From the NCBI GenBank assembly GCA_012838425.1, contig DUPG01000010.1, positions 68,194 to 132,193 of the forward strand: a stretch of DNA of 64,000 nucleotides, in the 5' to 3' direction. The translations under genes were made by a program, and so were the position numbers. Within the stretch, counting starts at the first letter, position 1; the number at the start of each line of letters is the position of its first letter. This DNA is from Clostridiales bacterium. GTDB lineage: Bacteria > Bacillota > Clostridia > Christensenellales > CAG-138. Below, one piece after another: positions 16,167 to 26,030 of this stretch. Under the pieces are notes generated by a model. It saw nothing but the letters and a program-made list of their open reading frames with translations, was not told the origin of the DNA and did no database searches.

Positions 16167-16973
16167 ATGTCGCAGATACGCGCTGATATAAAACTGTTTA
16201 ATGACGGCTTGGCAAAATCGCGTGAAAAGGCGCGCTCCTTAATAATGGCGGGCGCAGTATATTGCAACGGCAGGCGCATAGATAAGGCGGGCGAACTGGT
16301 TTCTGCCGATGCGGTGCTTGAAATCAAGCAAGACCCCGTTCCCTATGTCAGCCGCGGCGGATTAAAGCTGAAAAAGGCATTAGATTGCTTACCCGTAAGT
16401 GTTGAAAACAAGGTGTGCGCTGATATTGGCGCGTCATCAGGCGGATTTACCGATTGTATGCTTCAACATAACGCAAAAAAGGTATATGCAATAGATGTTG
16501 GCTATGGTCAGCTTGATTGGAAGCTGCGTAATGACCATAGAGTAGTCGTTATGGAGCGCACCAACGCAAGATATATGGAGGAAGCTTGGTTCTCTGAAAG
16601 CATAGAATTTGCTTCTATTGATGTTTCTTTCATTTCTATAAAGCTGATACTCAAGCCGCTATACAACATTATAAAAGAAGGCGGCGAGGTTGTTGCGTTA
16701 ATAAAGCCGCAGTTCGAGGCAGGGCGTGAAAAGGTTGGCAAAAACGGTGTTGTGAGAGAAGCCGCAACACATATTGAGGTATTATCCGAAGCGATTTGCT
16801 TTGCTCAGCAATTAGGCTTTGAAATTATTGGCATTGACTATTCGCCCATAACAGGTCCAAAGGGTAATATCGAGTTTTTGCTTGCATTGAGAAAAGCTAA
16901 CGAGCAAACAGCAACAGATTATTCATCTGAAATCAATAATATTGTCGAAAAAGCGCATATGAGCTTAGATTGA
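16167..16973 (+). CDS. tlyA: TlyA family rRNA 2'-O-methyltransferase
   Basis: A 268-aa protein with an N-terminal S4 RNA-binding domain (ADIKLFNDGLAKSREKARSLIMAGAVYCNG) and an FtsJ-like SAM domain (VCADIGASSGGFTDCMLQHNAKKVYAIDVG). The Lys of LIKPQFEAG belongs to the catalytic set. TlyA methylates ribosomal RNA ribose positions; older annotations call it hemolysin A. The ATG directly follows the dxs stop, so the two are coupled. Confidence 0.93.
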   Translation: MSQIRADIKLFNDGLAKSREKARSLIMAGAVYCNGRRIDKAGELVSADAVLEIKQDPVPYVSRGGLKLKKALDCLPVSVENKVCADIGASSGGFTDCMLQHNAKKVYAIDVGYGQLDWKLRNDHRVVVMERTNARYMEEAWFSESIEFASIDVSFISIKLILKPLYNIIKEGGEVVALIKPQFEAGREKVGKNGVVREAATHIEVLSEAICFAQQLGFEIIGIDYSPITGPKGNIEFLLALRKANEQTATDYSSEINNIVEKAHMSLD

Positions 16974-17045
16974 AATGTACAGCCGATTCTGTGTAATCAT
17001 ATCACGCTCAAAGAGTAAATTATGGAATTTAATTCGAAAAAGGTA

Positions 17046-17074
17046 TTGACAATTTAACTTAATAGGTGTATTCT
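17046..17074 (+). promoter_or_regulatory. Sigma-A promoter of the hrcA-dnaK operon
   Basis: A perfect TTGACA and TATTCT are separated by 17 nt. The CIRCE element starts 10 nt downstream, so it covers the transcription start region. Confidence 0.9.
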
Positions 17075-17084
17075 TGCATTAGTG

Positions 17085-17111
17085 TTAGCACTCTATTGTG
17101 TTGAGTGCTAA
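17085..17111 (+). promoter_or_regulatory. CIRCE operator (HrcA binding site)
   Basis: TTAGCACTC-N9-GAGTGCTAA is a perfect match to the CIRCE inverted repeat. It lies between the promoter and the hrcA ATG, so HrcA represses its own operon until heat stress titrates GroEL. No second copy was found before dnaK or dnaJ. Confidence 0.98.
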
Positions 17112-17132
17112 TAATATGAAAGGAGAAGGGCT

Positions 17133-18179
17133 ATGAGTTTGGATTTGCGCAAGCTTAAGATATTAGAAGCAATCATTAACGATTATATAATGACTGCTGT
17201 GCCTGTAGGCTCTCGGACCGTATCCAAGCGCTCAGGGCTTAACCTTTCATCTGCCACAATCCGCAACGAAATGTTCGACCTGAAAGAACTGGGGTTGTTA
17301 GAACAGCCGCATACATCTTCGGGCAGTATGCCTTCCGAAAAGGCATATAGATTGTATGTGAACAGACTTATGCGGAAATCCAGCCTTACTCCCGAAGAAG
17401 CAGAGTACATATCACAGCATTTTTCAACAAAGATAGACGACGTTGAGGATGTAATAAAGCAAACGGCATTAGTGCTGTCGCAATTGACAAGCTATATGTC
17501 GATGGTTATATCGCCGCAGCTTTATGAAGCCGAGCTGCGCAGAATTCAGATAATACCTATTACTGATGAAAAGGCATTACTTGTGGTTGCTTCTGATGTT
17601 GGCCTTGTTAGGGACGCGGTAATTAGAATTCCCGCAAGTATCAGCGATTATGAGCTGAACCGGATTTCAGAAATGCTTACTAACTCATTAGCAGGTATGA
17701 AGCTGAATGAGATTTCTGACAGCTGTATGCCCGATGTATTCAAAGGTCTTGGCGAACGCCGCGAATACTTAGAGATAATAAAGCGGCTTGCTGACAGCCT
17801 TCGCAACGCGTCAAGGAATCCCAAGCAAGAGCTTGAAACCTATGGCGTTATGAACCTTTTAAGCTTTCCCGAATACTCGGATATTGAGGCTGCAAGAAAC
17901 CTGTTAGAAGCCATTGAGCATACTGATGTTATTTACTCAATACTCGCAAATGCAAAAGAGTTTGAGTTCACTATAAAGATAGGCAGCGAAATTGAAGACC
18001 CGAAGCTATCGAATTGCAGCATAGTTACGGCAACATACAGCATTGACGGTAAGCCTTTGGGTTCAATGGGTGTGCTTGGCCCAACGCGCATGAATTATTC
18101 GCGTGTTTTGGCAATACTAACCCATATAGGTAAGTCCATAAGTGAAATACTAACACAAATGTACTTAGATGCAGATTGA
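17133..18179 (+). CDS. hrcA: Heat-inducible transcription repressor HrcA
   Basis: The DNA-binding repressor of the CIRCE regulon, 348 aa. An N-terminal winged helix (LKILEAIINDYIMTAVPVGSRTVSKRSGLNLSSATIRNEM, truncated here for clarity to the first part) includes VGSRTVSK and SSATIRNEM. EQPHTSSGSMPSEKAYRLYV follows. The C-terminal GAF-like domain ends with SMGVLGPTRMNYSRV. The ATG follows AAAGGAGAAGG. It is the first gene after the CIRCE site and so is autoregulated. Confidence 0.97.
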   Translation: MSLDLRKLKILEAIINDYIMTAVPVGSRTVSKRSGLNLSSATIRNEMFDLKELGLLEQPHTSSGSMPSEKAYRLYVNRLMRKSSLTPEEAEYISQHFSTKIDDVEDVIKQTALVLSQLTSYMSMVISPQLYEAELRRIQIIPITDEKALLVVASDVGLVRDAVIRIPASISDYELNRISEMLTNSLAGMKLNEISDSCMPDVFKGLGERREYLEIIKRLADSLRNASRNPKQELETYGVMNLLSFPEYSDIEAARNLLEAIEHTDVIYSILANAKEFEFTIKIGSEIEDPKLSNCSIVTATYSIDGKPLGSMGVLGPTRMNYSRVLAILTHIGKSISEILTQMYLDAD

Positions 18180-18193
18180 TTAAGGAGGTAAAA

Positions 18194-18850
18194 ATGGCAA
18201 GCAAAAAGCGTTCGGCAAATGCTACTGTTGAAACCAAAACGCTAAGTTCGCAACCCGAGCTTGAGCAAGAAACTCTGCAAGAGGAAGTGGCACATACTGA
18301 GCAGGCGGAAATAGAAGCAGGACAAACAGCCGAATCGGCAGAAAACGACATAGCAGAAGCCGAACAAGCAGAGAGCATAGACTATCAAGCTGAAATAGAC
18401 GAATTAACAAAAAAACTTGCAGAAACAGAAGCTATAAGAGATCAGGCAATAAGCATAGCGCAACGCTTGCAAGCTGATTTTGACAACTACAAGAAACGCA
18501 ACGCAAAGGCAAGGATAGACGCGCTGCAGGAAGGCACCATAAATGTAATAGCTTCTATACTGCCTGTTATAGATAATTTCGACAGAGCATTCTGCTTTGT
18601 TGATGAAAACAGCGATGACCCATTCGTGCAAGGTATCAGAATGGTTTATACACAGCTAATGGAGATTTTAGCGAAGCATGGTTTAACTGAGATTGACGCA
18701 AGCGGCAAGTTCGACCCATGCTTCCACGAAGCAGTAGCGCAGGACGATTCATCTGAATTAGAGGCTGGCATGATTACAGAAGTCCTGCAAAAGGGCTATA
18801 TGGTATGCGACCGTGTCATTCGCCATAGCATGGTGAAAGTAACGGTGTAA
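18194..18850 (+). CDS. grpE: GrpE nucleotide exchange factor
   Basis: The nucleotide exchange factor for DnaK. A long acidic, Gln/Glu-rich N-terminal region is followed by a coiled coil and the family core RLQADFDNYKKRNAKAR and IDNFDRAF. It ends with VLQKGYMVCDRVIRHSMVKV. The ATG at 18194 is preferred because AAGGAGG lies inside the track's extra codons. The length is 218 aa. Confidence 0.96.
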   Translation: MASKKRSANATVETKTLSSQPELEQETLQEEVAHTEQAEIEAGQTAESAENDIAEAEQAESIDYQAEIDELTKKLAETEAIRDQAISIAQRLQADFDNYKKRNAKARIDALQEGTINVIASILPVIDNFDRAFCFVDENSDDPFVQGIRMVYTQLMEILAKHGLTEIDASGKFDPCFHEAVAQDDSSELEAGMITEVLQKGYMVCDRVIRHSMVKVTV

Positions 18851-18882
18851 TATAATCTATTTAAGTTTAGGAGGAAAAAGTT

Positions 18883-20724
18883 ATGTCAAAAGTTATAGGT
18901 ATCGATTTAGGAACAACAAACTCATGTGTCGCTGTGCTTGAAGGCGGCGAGCCTGTTGTAATACCGAATGCTGAGGGCGCACGCACTACCCCCTCTGTCG
19001 TTGCATTTTCAAAGGACGGGGAGCGCATGGTAGGTCAAATTGCAAAGCGTCAGGCGATTGCAAACCATGAGCGCACAATTGCTTCAATCAAGCGCGAAAT
19101 GGGTAGTAACTATAAAGTTAAAATAGACGATAAGGAATATACACCGCAAGAGATTTCAGCAATGATACTTCAGAAGCTGAAGCAGGACGCTGAAAGCTAC
19201 TTGGGAGAACCCGTTACTAAGGCTGTAATAACCGTTCCCGCATATTTCTCAGACAGTCAACGCCAAGCGACTAAGGACGCAGGCCGTATTGCAGGGCTTG
19301 AGGTTCTGCGCATAATCAATGAGCCTACCGCGGCGTCGCTTGCTTACGGTATAGACAAAGAAAAGAATCAGAAGATCATGGTTTACGACTTAGGCGGCGG
19401 CACATTTGATGTTTCGATATTAGAGATAGGCGACGGCGTTTTCGAGGTGCTTTCTACAAGCGGAAACAACAGATTGGGCGGCGATGACTTCGACAATCGC
19501 ATTATGGACCATATGATTGCCGAGTTCAAGCGCACCGAGGGCATTGATTTAAGCAAGGACAAGAGCGCAATGCAAAGGTTGAAGGACGCTGCAGAAACAG
19601 CAAAGATTGAACTTTCCTCAACGTCACAAACAAGCATCAATCTGCCATATATTACAGTAGATGCTAACAACACGCCAAGACACTTGCAGCTTACGCTTAC
19701 GCGCGCAAAGTTCAATGAGCTGACGCATGACTTGGTTGAAAAAACGCGCGAGTGTGTAACGCTTGCTATGAAGGACGCCAATGTAAAGGCAGCCGACATT
19801 GATAAAGTTATATTGGTAGGCGGCTCAACGCGTATTCCTGCGGTTCAGGAATTAGTTAAGACAATGACGGGCAAGGAGCCTTTCAAGGGAATTAACCCTG
19901 ACGAATGTGTTGCTATAGGCGCAGCAATTCAGGGCGGTATCCTCTCCGGCGAGGTTCAAGACATAGTTCTGATGGATGTAACGCCCTTGTCATTGGGTAT
20001 TGAAACATTGGGTGGCGTGTTCACAAAGCTGATTGAGAGGAACACGAGCATTCCGACACAGAAGTCGCAGATATTCACTACTGCGGCAGACGGTCAAACC
20101 AGCGTTGATGTTCATGTATTGCAGGGTGAGCGCGAGTTGGCACAGTACAACAAGACATTGGGCAGATTCCAGCTAACAGGCATACCGCCGGCACCGCGCG
20201 GAGTTCCTCAAATAGAGGTTAAGTTCGATATTGACGCAAACGGTATCGTACATGTTTCGGCTAAGGACTTAGCTACCGGCAACCAGCAGAATATTACGAT
20301 TACCGCTTCTACAAACCTGACAGAAGAGGAGATTCAGCGTGCAGTTGACGACGCTAAGAAGTATGCTGAGGAAGATAAAAAGAAGAAGGAAGAGGTAGAT
20401 GCTAAGAACCATGCCGAAAGCCTGATCTATACAACTGAAAAGAATATGAAGGACATGGGCGAGAAGATTTCGGCAGACGACCGTCAGCGCATTGAGACGG
20501 AGATCGCGAATGTTAGATCCGCATTGCAGAACGGTACTGTTGATACTATAAAGAGTGCTTCAGAAAAGCTAACAGAAGTAAGCTATGAGGTATTCGGCAA
20601 GATATATCAGCAGGAAGCGGCACAGGCTCAGCAGGCGAACAGCACAGCATCGAGCGCTAACGCTAACGACGACGCCCCGATAGACGCCGAATACGAGGTT
20701 GTTGACGACGATAAGAATAATTAG
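18883..20724 (+). CDS. dnaK: Chaperone DnaK (Hsp70)
   Basis: An ATP-dependent chaperone of 613 aa. The nucleotide-binding domain has [31 protein letters not shown] and [16 protein letters not shown]. The substrate domain starts around [16 protein letters not shown] (here [10 protein letters not shown]). The helical lid ends in the acidic tail [22 protein letters not shown] precedes the ATG. Unlike many genomes, dnaJ follows only after a 283-nt hairpin-rich gap. Confidence 0.98.
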   Translation: MSKVIGIDLGTTNSCVAVLEGGEPVVIPNAEGARTTPSVVAFSKDGERMVGQIAKRQAIANHERTIASIKREMGSNYKVKIDDKEYTPQEISAMILQKLKQDAESYLGEPVTKAVITVPAYFSDSQRQATKDAGRIAGLEVLRIINEPTAASLAYGIDKEKNQKIMVYDLGGGTFDVSILEIGDGVFEVLSTSGNNRLGGDDFDNRIMDHMIAEFKRTEGIDLSKDKSAMQRLKDAAETAKIELSSTSQTSINLPYITVDANNTPRHLQLTLTRAKFNELTHDLVEKTRECVTLAMKDANVKAADIDKVILVGGSTRIPAVQELVKTMTGKEPFKGINPDECVAIGAAIQGGILSGEVQDIVLMDVTPLSLGIETLGGVFTKLIERNTSIPTQKSQIFTTAADGQTSVDVHVLQGERELAQYNKTLGRFQLTGIPPAPRGVPQIEVKFDIDANGIVHVSAKDLATGNQQNITITASTNLTEEEIQRAVDDAKKYAEEDKKKKEEVDAKNHAESLIYTTEKNMKDMGEKISADDRQRIETEIANVRSALQNGTVDTIKSASEKLTEVSYEVFGKIYQQEAAQAQQANSTASSANANDDAPIDAEYEVVDDDKNN

Positions 20725-20735
20725 TAGAATGGTTT

Positions 20736-20765
20736 TCGCAGAAGTGATGCAAATCACTTCTGCGA
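20736..20765 (+). terminator. Strong 13-bp hairpin after dnaK
   Basis: TCGCAGAAGTGAT-gcaa-ATCACTTCTGCGA is a perfect stem with a four-base loop, 12 nt after the dnaK stop. There is no T run directly behind it, so it may stabilise or attenuate the transcript rather than fully end it. Confidence 0.6.
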
Positions 20766-20813
20766 GGTTGATTTGCCTAAAACATCAGTTTTTTTGGCAA
20801 ATGCAAGAGGTAT

Positions 20814-20831
20814 CTTTTTCTTACGAAAAAG
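20814..20831. repeat. Short hairpin in dnaK-dnaJ spacer
   Basis: CTTTTTC-ttac-GAAAAAG is a perfect 7-bp stem with a four-base loop. Confidence 0.4.
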
Positions 20832-20946
20832 TTCCGTTTTCGACGCAGATGTCGCCGAAAGCAAATATTGATATTGGGGGACACCCCCATACCCCCTATG
20901 GCATGCTTACTATTACCACAGGGATAGAATGGATTAGTATATTCGG

Positions 20947-20968
20947 GCGGGGATGTAAAATTCCCCGC
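20947..20968. repeat. GC-rich hairpin in dnaK-dnaJ spacer
   Basis: GCGGGGA and TCCCCGC are separated by 8 nt, about 40 nt before the dnaJ start codon. It is the third hairpin in this spacer. Confidence 0.45.
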
Positions 20969-21007
20969 TTGCTATGTAACACAAAGTAAAAGAGGTATTA
21001 CTGTAAT

Positions 21008-22141
21008 ATGGCAAAGCGCGATTTCTATGAGGTTTTAGGAGTAAACAAGAACGCCTCACAAGAAGAAATAAAAGCTGCATATAAAAAAGCCGTTAAGATG
21101 TACCATCCGGACTTGAATCCGAACAATAAAGAAGCAGAAGCCAAGATGAAAGAGGTCAACGAGGCCTACGAAATACTGTCTGATCCGGATAAGCGTTCTA
21201 AATACGATATGATGGGTCACGCGGCGTTCGACCCCACAGCGCAGTCGAGCGGCTTCGGCGGATTCTCAGGGTTTGGCGGCGTCGAAGATATATTCGAAAG
21301 CTTTTTTAGCGGTTTTTCAGGCTTTGGCAGCACAAGGCAAAGGCATAATCCCAATGCACCCACAAGAGGGCGCAGCTTGCGCTTTGGCTTGACTATTTCA
21401 TTTGAAGAAGCAGTTTTCGGCACAAGCAAGCAAATAAATATTACGCGTGAGGAAAACTGTGAAAAGTGCGGCGGCTCAGGCGCAAAGGAAGGCACAGAGC
21501 CTATTACCTGCACACGCTGCAACGGAAGAGGTACTATTTCTATTCAACAGAGGACCATACTCGGTGTTATGACATCTACCCAGACTTGCGACCTTTGCGG
21601 CGGTAAGGGTAAAATAGTTAAGGAGCCTTGTACAAGCTGCAGGGGTGTCGGCAGAATTAAAAGAAAAGCAAGCATTAGGGTTGATATCCCAGCAGGTATA
21701 GATTCCGGTCAAGTTATTATTTTACATGGTCAGGGCGAGGCAGGCTACAATGGCGGCAGTCCCGGCGATTTGCATATTGAAATAAATGTATTGCCGCACA
21801 AGAGCTTCAAGCGTGATGGGTATCATCTCTACTTGGATATTACAATACCTTTTTCTGTTGCGGCATTGGGCGGCGAAGTTGAAGTGCCTACATTGGAGAA
21901 GCCTATTAAATACAAAATCCCCGAAGGTACTCAGGCTAACACAACATTTAGGCTAAAAGACCAAGGCGTGCCAATGAGAGCTGGCGCACGCGGCGACCTG
22001 TATGTGCGCATAAAGGCAATTGAAGTGCCCAAGAACTTGACCGACGAGCAGAAAGACTTGATTAGACAGCTTGGCGAAAGTCTAAACGAAAGTGTTTCCG
22101 CAAATTCGAATAAGAAGGGCAGAAAACGCAGAAAGCTTTAG
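21008..22141 (+). CDS. dnaJ: Chaperone DnaJ (Hsp40)
   Basis: The DnaK co-chaperone, 377 aa. The J domain has [20 protein letters not shown] and the HPD motif (MYHPDLNPN). A Gly/Phe-rich linker (about residues 75-110) precedes four zinc-binding repeats, [24 protein letters not shown] and CTSCRGVG. The C-terminal substrate domains follow. The ribosome binding site is weak (AGAGG). prmA follows closely. Confidence 0.97.
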   Translation: MAKRDFYEVLGVNKNASQEEIKAAYKKAVKMYHPDLNPNNKEAEAKMKEVNEAYEILSDPDKRSKYDMMGHAAFDPTAQSSGFGGFSGFGGVEDIFESFFSGFSGFGSTRQRHNPNAPTRGRSLRFGLTISFEEAVFGTSKQINITREENCEKCGGSGAKEGTEPITCTRCNGRGTISIQQRTILGVMTSTQTCDLCGGKGKIVKEPCTSCRGVGRIKRKASIRVDIPAGIDSGQVIILHGQGEAGYNGGSPGDLHIEINVLPHKSFKRDGYHLYLDITIPFSVAALGGEVEVPTLEKPIKYKIPEGTQANTTFRLKDQGVPMRAGARGDLYVRIKAIEVPKNLTDEQKDLIRQLGESLNESVSANSNKKGRKRRKL

Positions 22142-22148
22142 GTGAGAT

Positions 22149-23135
22149 ATGAAATGGATTGAATTAAAAGTACAAACTACAATGTTGGGAACCGAGCTGT
22201 TGAGCGCAATATTCTATTCTGAGGGCATAAACGGGCTTAGAATAGACTATGACGAGGAGAGCGCGCGCGAGGCTTTGTTAGAAACCAAATCCTCATGGGA
22301 TTATGCCGACGGAGAGTTGACCCCAAACAGCTCTCCTTCTATAACCGCATATATTGCCTCCGTAGAAGAGAACTCAGGCTTAATTGAAAAGCTGAAAAAA
22401 AAGTTATATGAGTTTCAAAAATCGAATCCTGACTTAGACTTGGGCAGTTTAGAAATCACAACAACGTTTGTTGACGATACAGAATGGCTGAACACTTGGA
22501 AGCAGTATTACAAAACATTCGAGGTGGGTGAAAAGCTCATAATCACTCCCGCTTGGGAAGAAGCACCTGAGGCTGATGACAGGATTATAGTCAAGCTCAA
22601 TATTGGCATGGCATTTGGCTCCGGCACGCACGAAACGACAAAGATGTGCCTTGAATTGCTTGAAGATAATATGAAGCTGGGCGATGATGTGCTCGACTTA
22701 GGCTGCGGAAGCGGCATTTTGTCAGTCGCGGCAAAGCTGTTGGGTGCAGAAAGCGTAACCGCCGTTGACTTCGACCCCGTAAGCGTAAAAGCTACAACAG
22801 AAAACGCCGCTATAAACGATGTAAAAATCAATGCGGTATTGGGCGATGTGCTGAATGACGCTAATCTGTTCAATTCTATTAAGCTTAGTGATGACAAACG
22901 CTATGATATTGTTTTAGCAAATATAGTCGCTGATGTGCTTATAAGCATTGCTCCAAAGGTGCGCGATCTGATTAGCCGCTGCGGCTACTTCATATCATCT
23001 GGCATTATTAACGATAGGCTGTTTGATGTACTAAACGCATATACCGACGCCGGCTTTACAATATTAGAGGTTGAGCGTATGGGCGAATGGTGCGCTATAT
23101 TAGCGACTCAACAGCCATTTATTTGCAATGAGTAG
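22149..23135 (+). CDS. prmA: Ribosomal protein L11 methyltransferase
   Basis: A SAM-dependent methyltransferase for ribosomal protein L11, 328 aa. The PrmA signature FGSGTHETTKMCL is followed by motif I (VLDLGCGSGILSVAA) and LANIVADVL. The N-terminal recognition domain is present (MKWIELKVQT). It overlaps rsmE by 8 nt, the classic dnaJ-prmA-rsmE order. Confidence 0.95.
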   Translation: MKWIELKVQTTMLGTELLSAIFYSEGINGLRIDYDEESAREALLETKSSWDYADGELTPNSSPSITAYIASVEENSGLIEKLKKKLYEFQKSNPDLDLGSLEITTTFVDDTEWLNTWKQYYKTFEVGEKLIITPAWEEAPEADDRIIVKLNIGMAFGSGTHETTKMCLELLEDNMKLGDDVLDLGCGSGILSVAAKLLGAESVTAVDFDPVSVKATTENAAINDVKINAVLGDVLNDANLFNSIKLSDDKRYDIVLANIVADVLISIAPKVRDLISRCGYFISSGIINDRLFDVLNAYTDAGFTILEVERMGEWCAILATQQPFICNE

Positions 23136-23862
23136 ATTTTTTGTTGACAAAAACACTATTTCAAATAACAGAGTATACTTGAGCGCAGAGGATTCTCAGC
23201 ACGCAATCAAGGTGTTAAGGCTTGCAGAAAACGACATCGTAACAGTTTGCGACGGTGCAGGCTTTGAATATGACGCACGAATCATAAAGGCTGACAAATC
23301 AGGCGTTAAAGTCGAGCTATTCAATCAACGCAAAGCCGATACCGAGCCTGCGGTAAGAGTTACTCTTATTCAATGCTTGCCTAAAGCAGGAAAAATGGAA
23401 GTAATAATTCAAAAATGCGTTGAGCTGGGCGTACATGACATTATACCTGTCGAGTCTGAAAGAAGCGTCGTGAAAATAAGCGGTTCTACGCAAAATAAGA
23501 TTGAGCGTTACAATCGCATAGCATACGAAGCCGCAAAGCAATCGGGCCGCGGTATTATCCCAAAGGTCAGGAACTTTACTAAGCTCAACGATATTGACTA
23601 TTCTGAGTTTGATTTTCTGCTTGTACCGTATGAAGAAGAACACGAGTTAACCTTAAAGCATTACATAGAAAGCAGCAATTTACTAAAGTCTGCTTCAAAT
23701 GTAGCAATCGTAATAGGCCCTGAGGGTGGAATCGACCAAAAGGAAATCGAATTCCTGCGTTCGAAGGGTGGCATAACACTAACATTGGGCAAGCGTATAT
23801 TGCGTACTGAAACAGCAGGAATGGCTACCTTGGCTATGCTGTTTTGCTTATTAGAGGGATAA
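23128..23862 (+). CDS. rsmE: 16S rRNA m3U1498 methyltransferase RsmE
   Basis: A SPOUT-class enzyme that methylates N3 of U1498 in 16S rRNA. The 244 aa have an N-terminal PUA-like domain (SRFFVDKN) and a C-terminal knot with VIIQKCVELGV, IGPEGGIDQKEIEFL and LGKRILRTETAG. Translation is coupled to prmA through the overlapping start. Confidence 0.95.
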   Translation: MSRFFVDKNTISNNRVYLSAEDSQHAIKVLRLAENDIVTVCDGAGFEYDARIIKADKSGVKVELFNQRKADTEPAVRVTLIQCLPKAGKMEVIIQKCVELGVHDIIPVESERSVVKISGSTQNKIERYNRIAYEAAKQSGRGIIPKVRNFTKLNDIDYSEFDFLLVPYEEEHELTLKHYIESSNLLKSASNVAIVIGPEGGIDQKEIEFLRSKGGITLTLGKRILRTETAGMATLAMLFCLLEG

Positions 23863-23880
23863 GAGGGTTAAGGGGATACG

Positions 23881-25170
23881 ATGAAAAAGCTTAAGGTTGG
23901 CTATTATACGCTTGGCTGCAAGGTAAATCAATATGACACCGACTCTATGCGTTCACTTATGGAAGCTAACGGCTTTGAAACTAAAGATTTTAGTGAAGAA
24001 TGCGACATATACATTATAAACACCTGCACAGTAACCAATACGAGCGATAAAAAATCCCGTCAGATAATCAGCCGAGCGCATAAAAAGAACCCCGACGCAA
24101 TCATAGTTGTATGCGGCTGCTACGCGAGAATGTCTAAAGAAGAAGTCCAATCACTTGCAGGCGTCGATATTGTTTTAGGCACAAACGACAGGCGCAACAT
24201 TGTTGATATTATCAAGAACTATCTTAATGAAAAAGAAGAACAGAGCAACACCGACGACGCTTTCGAAGAGATTGCGGCTGTTCACTCTGATAAAACACGC
24301 GCATACCTAAAAATTCAAGACGGTTGTAACAGCTTTTGTTCCTACTGCATTATTCCGTATGCACGCGGTAGAGTACGCAGCCGCAAATTAGAAAATGTGC
24401 TGTATGAAATTAAGCGCCTTGACAGCGAGGGTTTTAAGGAAATCGTATTGACAGGCATTCACCTTTTATCGTATGGATCAGATTTCGAGGAAATAACTGA
24501 TATTTGCGATGTGCTTGTTCGATTAGATGGCTTAAAGAGCATAAAAAGAATTCGGCTTGGCTCGCTTGACCCCGACTATATAGACGAAAGGTTTATATCT
24601 ACCGTTAAGAACTGTCCTTATGTATGCAGGCATTTTCACCTGTCGCTTCAAAGCGGCTCGGATAGCGTACTCAAACGCATGAATAGGAAGTACACGACAG
24701 AAGAATTCTATGCTTGTGTGCAAGCTTTGCGTCAGTCTATGCCAGATTGCGCTATAACTACGGATATTATCGCAGGCTTCCCCGGAGAAACGCGTGAAGA
24801 ACATATGGAAACACTTGAATTCATAAAAAAAGTTGGTTTCTCACGCCTGCATGTTTTCCCATACTCGCAAAGAAAAGGGACAGTAGCCGCCAAAATGCCT
24901 AACCAAATTCCAAAGGCCGAGAAGGAGCGCAGGGCAGGGGAAGTAATCGCATTAGGTGATGAAATGCAATACAAATTTCACGAAAATTATGTCGGCAAAA
25001 CCGTTTCAGTGCTTTTTGAGGAAGTAGTCGGTGGCTTTATTCGCGGATACACTGAAGACTATGTTGATGTTCATGTAAAAAACGAAGGTCATGTGCACTT
25101 AATAAACCGCTTTGCAGATGTGAATATAATTCAGGCTTGTCCAAAGCACCTAATGGGTACTATAATATAG
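23881..25170 (+). CDS. mtaB: tRNA t6A37 methylthiotransferase MtaB
   Basis: A radical SAM enzyme that adds a methylthio group to t6A37 of tRNA. The N-terminal domain contributes the auxiliary cluster Cys residues (LGCKVNQYD, NTCTVTN, CGCYAR). The radical SAM motif is CNSFCSYC, and a C-terminal TRAM-like domain follows (about 370-429). The length of 429 aa fits the MtaB subgroup. Position after rsmE is conserved in clostridia. Confidence 0.94.
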   Translation: MKKLKVGYYTLGCKVNQYDTDSMRSLMEANGFETKDFSEECDIYIINTCTVTNTSDKKSRQIISRAHKKNPDAIIVVCGCYARMSKEEVQSLAGVDIVLGTNDRRNIVDIIKNYLNEKEEQSNTDDAFEEIAAVHSDKTRAYLKIQDGCNSFCSYCIIPYARGRVRSRKLENVLYEIKRLDSEGFKEIVLTGIHLLSYGSDFEEITDICDVLVRLDGLKSIKRIRLGSLDPDYIDERFISTVKNCPYVCRHFHLSLQSGSDSVLKRMNRKYTTEEFYACVQALRQSMPDCAITTDIIAGFPGETREEHMETLEFIKKVGFSRLHVFPYSQRKGTVAAKMPNQIPKAEKERRAGEVIALGDEMQYKFHENYVGKTVSVLFEEVVGGFIRGYTEDYVDVHVKNEGHVHLINRFADVNIIQACPKHLMGTII

Positions 25171-25195
25171 AAAATATTGCTTAGGAGGAAGTAAA

Positions 25196-25534
25196 ATGGA
25201 ATGTATCTTCTGCAAAATAGTAAATGAAGAAATACCTTCGAAAGCTGTGTATAAAGATGATTTTGTATATGCTTTTTACGATATAGCGCCAAAAGCACCG
25301 GTACATATTCTAATAGTTCCGAAAAAGCATATAGTAAGCATTGACGAGTTCAAAGAAGAAGACAATGCCCTGCTACTACGAATGTTTGATGTTGCAAGGC
25401 AGATTGCAAAGCGCAAAGGCATAAACGAAACAGGCTACCGCTTAGTACTTAATACCGGAAAAGACGCGGGTCAAACCGTATTCCATGCGCATATGCACAT
25501 ATTAGGCGGCGATACGCTGACGGATTTAGGTTAA
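25196..25534 (+). CDS. HIT family nucleotide-binding protein
   Basis: A small (112 aa) histidine-triad protein related to HinT purine nucleoside phosphoramidases. It starts CIFCKIVNEEIPSKAVY and has the catalytic triad HAHMHILGG near the C-terminus. The physiological substrate is not known. The ATG follows AGGAGGA. rnhA starts at the next base after its stop. Confidence 0.93.
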   Translation: MECIFCKIVNEEIPSKAVYKDDFVYAFYDIAPKAPVHILIVPKKHIVSIDEFKEEDNALLLRMFDVARQIAKRKGINETGYRLVLNTGKDAGQTVFHAHMHILGGDTLTDLG

Positions 25535-25987
25535 ATGACGGTAAAAAAAGAGGTTCAAATATATACAGACGGCGCATGCTCAGGCAATCCCGGTCCGGGT
25601 GGCTGGGCTGCTATTTTGTTGTATAAAGACGCAAAAAAAGAGATATACGGAGCAGAAAAGGATACAACAAACAACAGAATGGAGCTAATGGCGGCAATTC
25701 AGGGTCTGAATGCCTTGAAGCAAGCCTGCAAGGTTGAGCTATTTACCGACAGCGCGTACCTGCATAACGCATTTTCAAAGGGCTGGCTCGAATCATGGCA
25801 GCAGCGTAACTGGATAAAATCCGACAAAAAGCCTGTGTTGAATCGGGACTTGTGGCAGGAGCTATTAAGGCTTGCTTCAATACACGAAATCACTTGGCGC
25901 AAGGTGAAGGGACATTCTGACAACAAGTATAACAATGAGTGCGATGAGTTAGCACGCAAAGCAATCGAGGAGTTGGAGTCTGATTGA
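25535..25987 (+). CDS. rnhA: Ribonuclease HI
   Basis: Cleaves the RNA strand of RNA-DNA hybrids. The four acidic catalytic residues are visible in IYTDGACSGNPGPGGW (Asp), NNRMELMAA (Glu), LFTDSAYL (Asp) and NNECDELAR (Asp), and the HS of VKGHSDN is present. The 150-aa length is standard. The start is stop-adjacent to the HIT gene, suggesting coupling. Confidence 0.96.
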   Translation: MTVKKEVQIYTDGACSGNPGPGGWAAILLYKDAKKEIYGAEKDTTNNRMELMAAIQGLNALKQACKVELFTDSAYLHNAFSKGWLESWQQRNWIKSDKKPVLNRDLWQELLRLASIHEITWRKVKGHSDNKYNNECDELARKAIEELESD

Positions 25988-26012
25988 AAAATACGTGAAA
26001 ACCTGATAGAAT
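25984..26012 (+). promoter_or_regulatory. Promoter of the def-fmt operon
   Basis: TTGAAA and TAGAAT are separated by 17 nt. The -35 overlaps the rnhA stop codon. Confidence 0.55.
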
Positions 26013-26030
26013 ATAAGCTCGGAGGGGTTT

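Noticed and set aside
20699-20989. 96-aa ORF across the dnaK-dnaJ spacer
   Set aside because: It begins inside dnaK, has no ribosome binding site of its own, spans three hairpins and encodes a peptide with no recognisable features.
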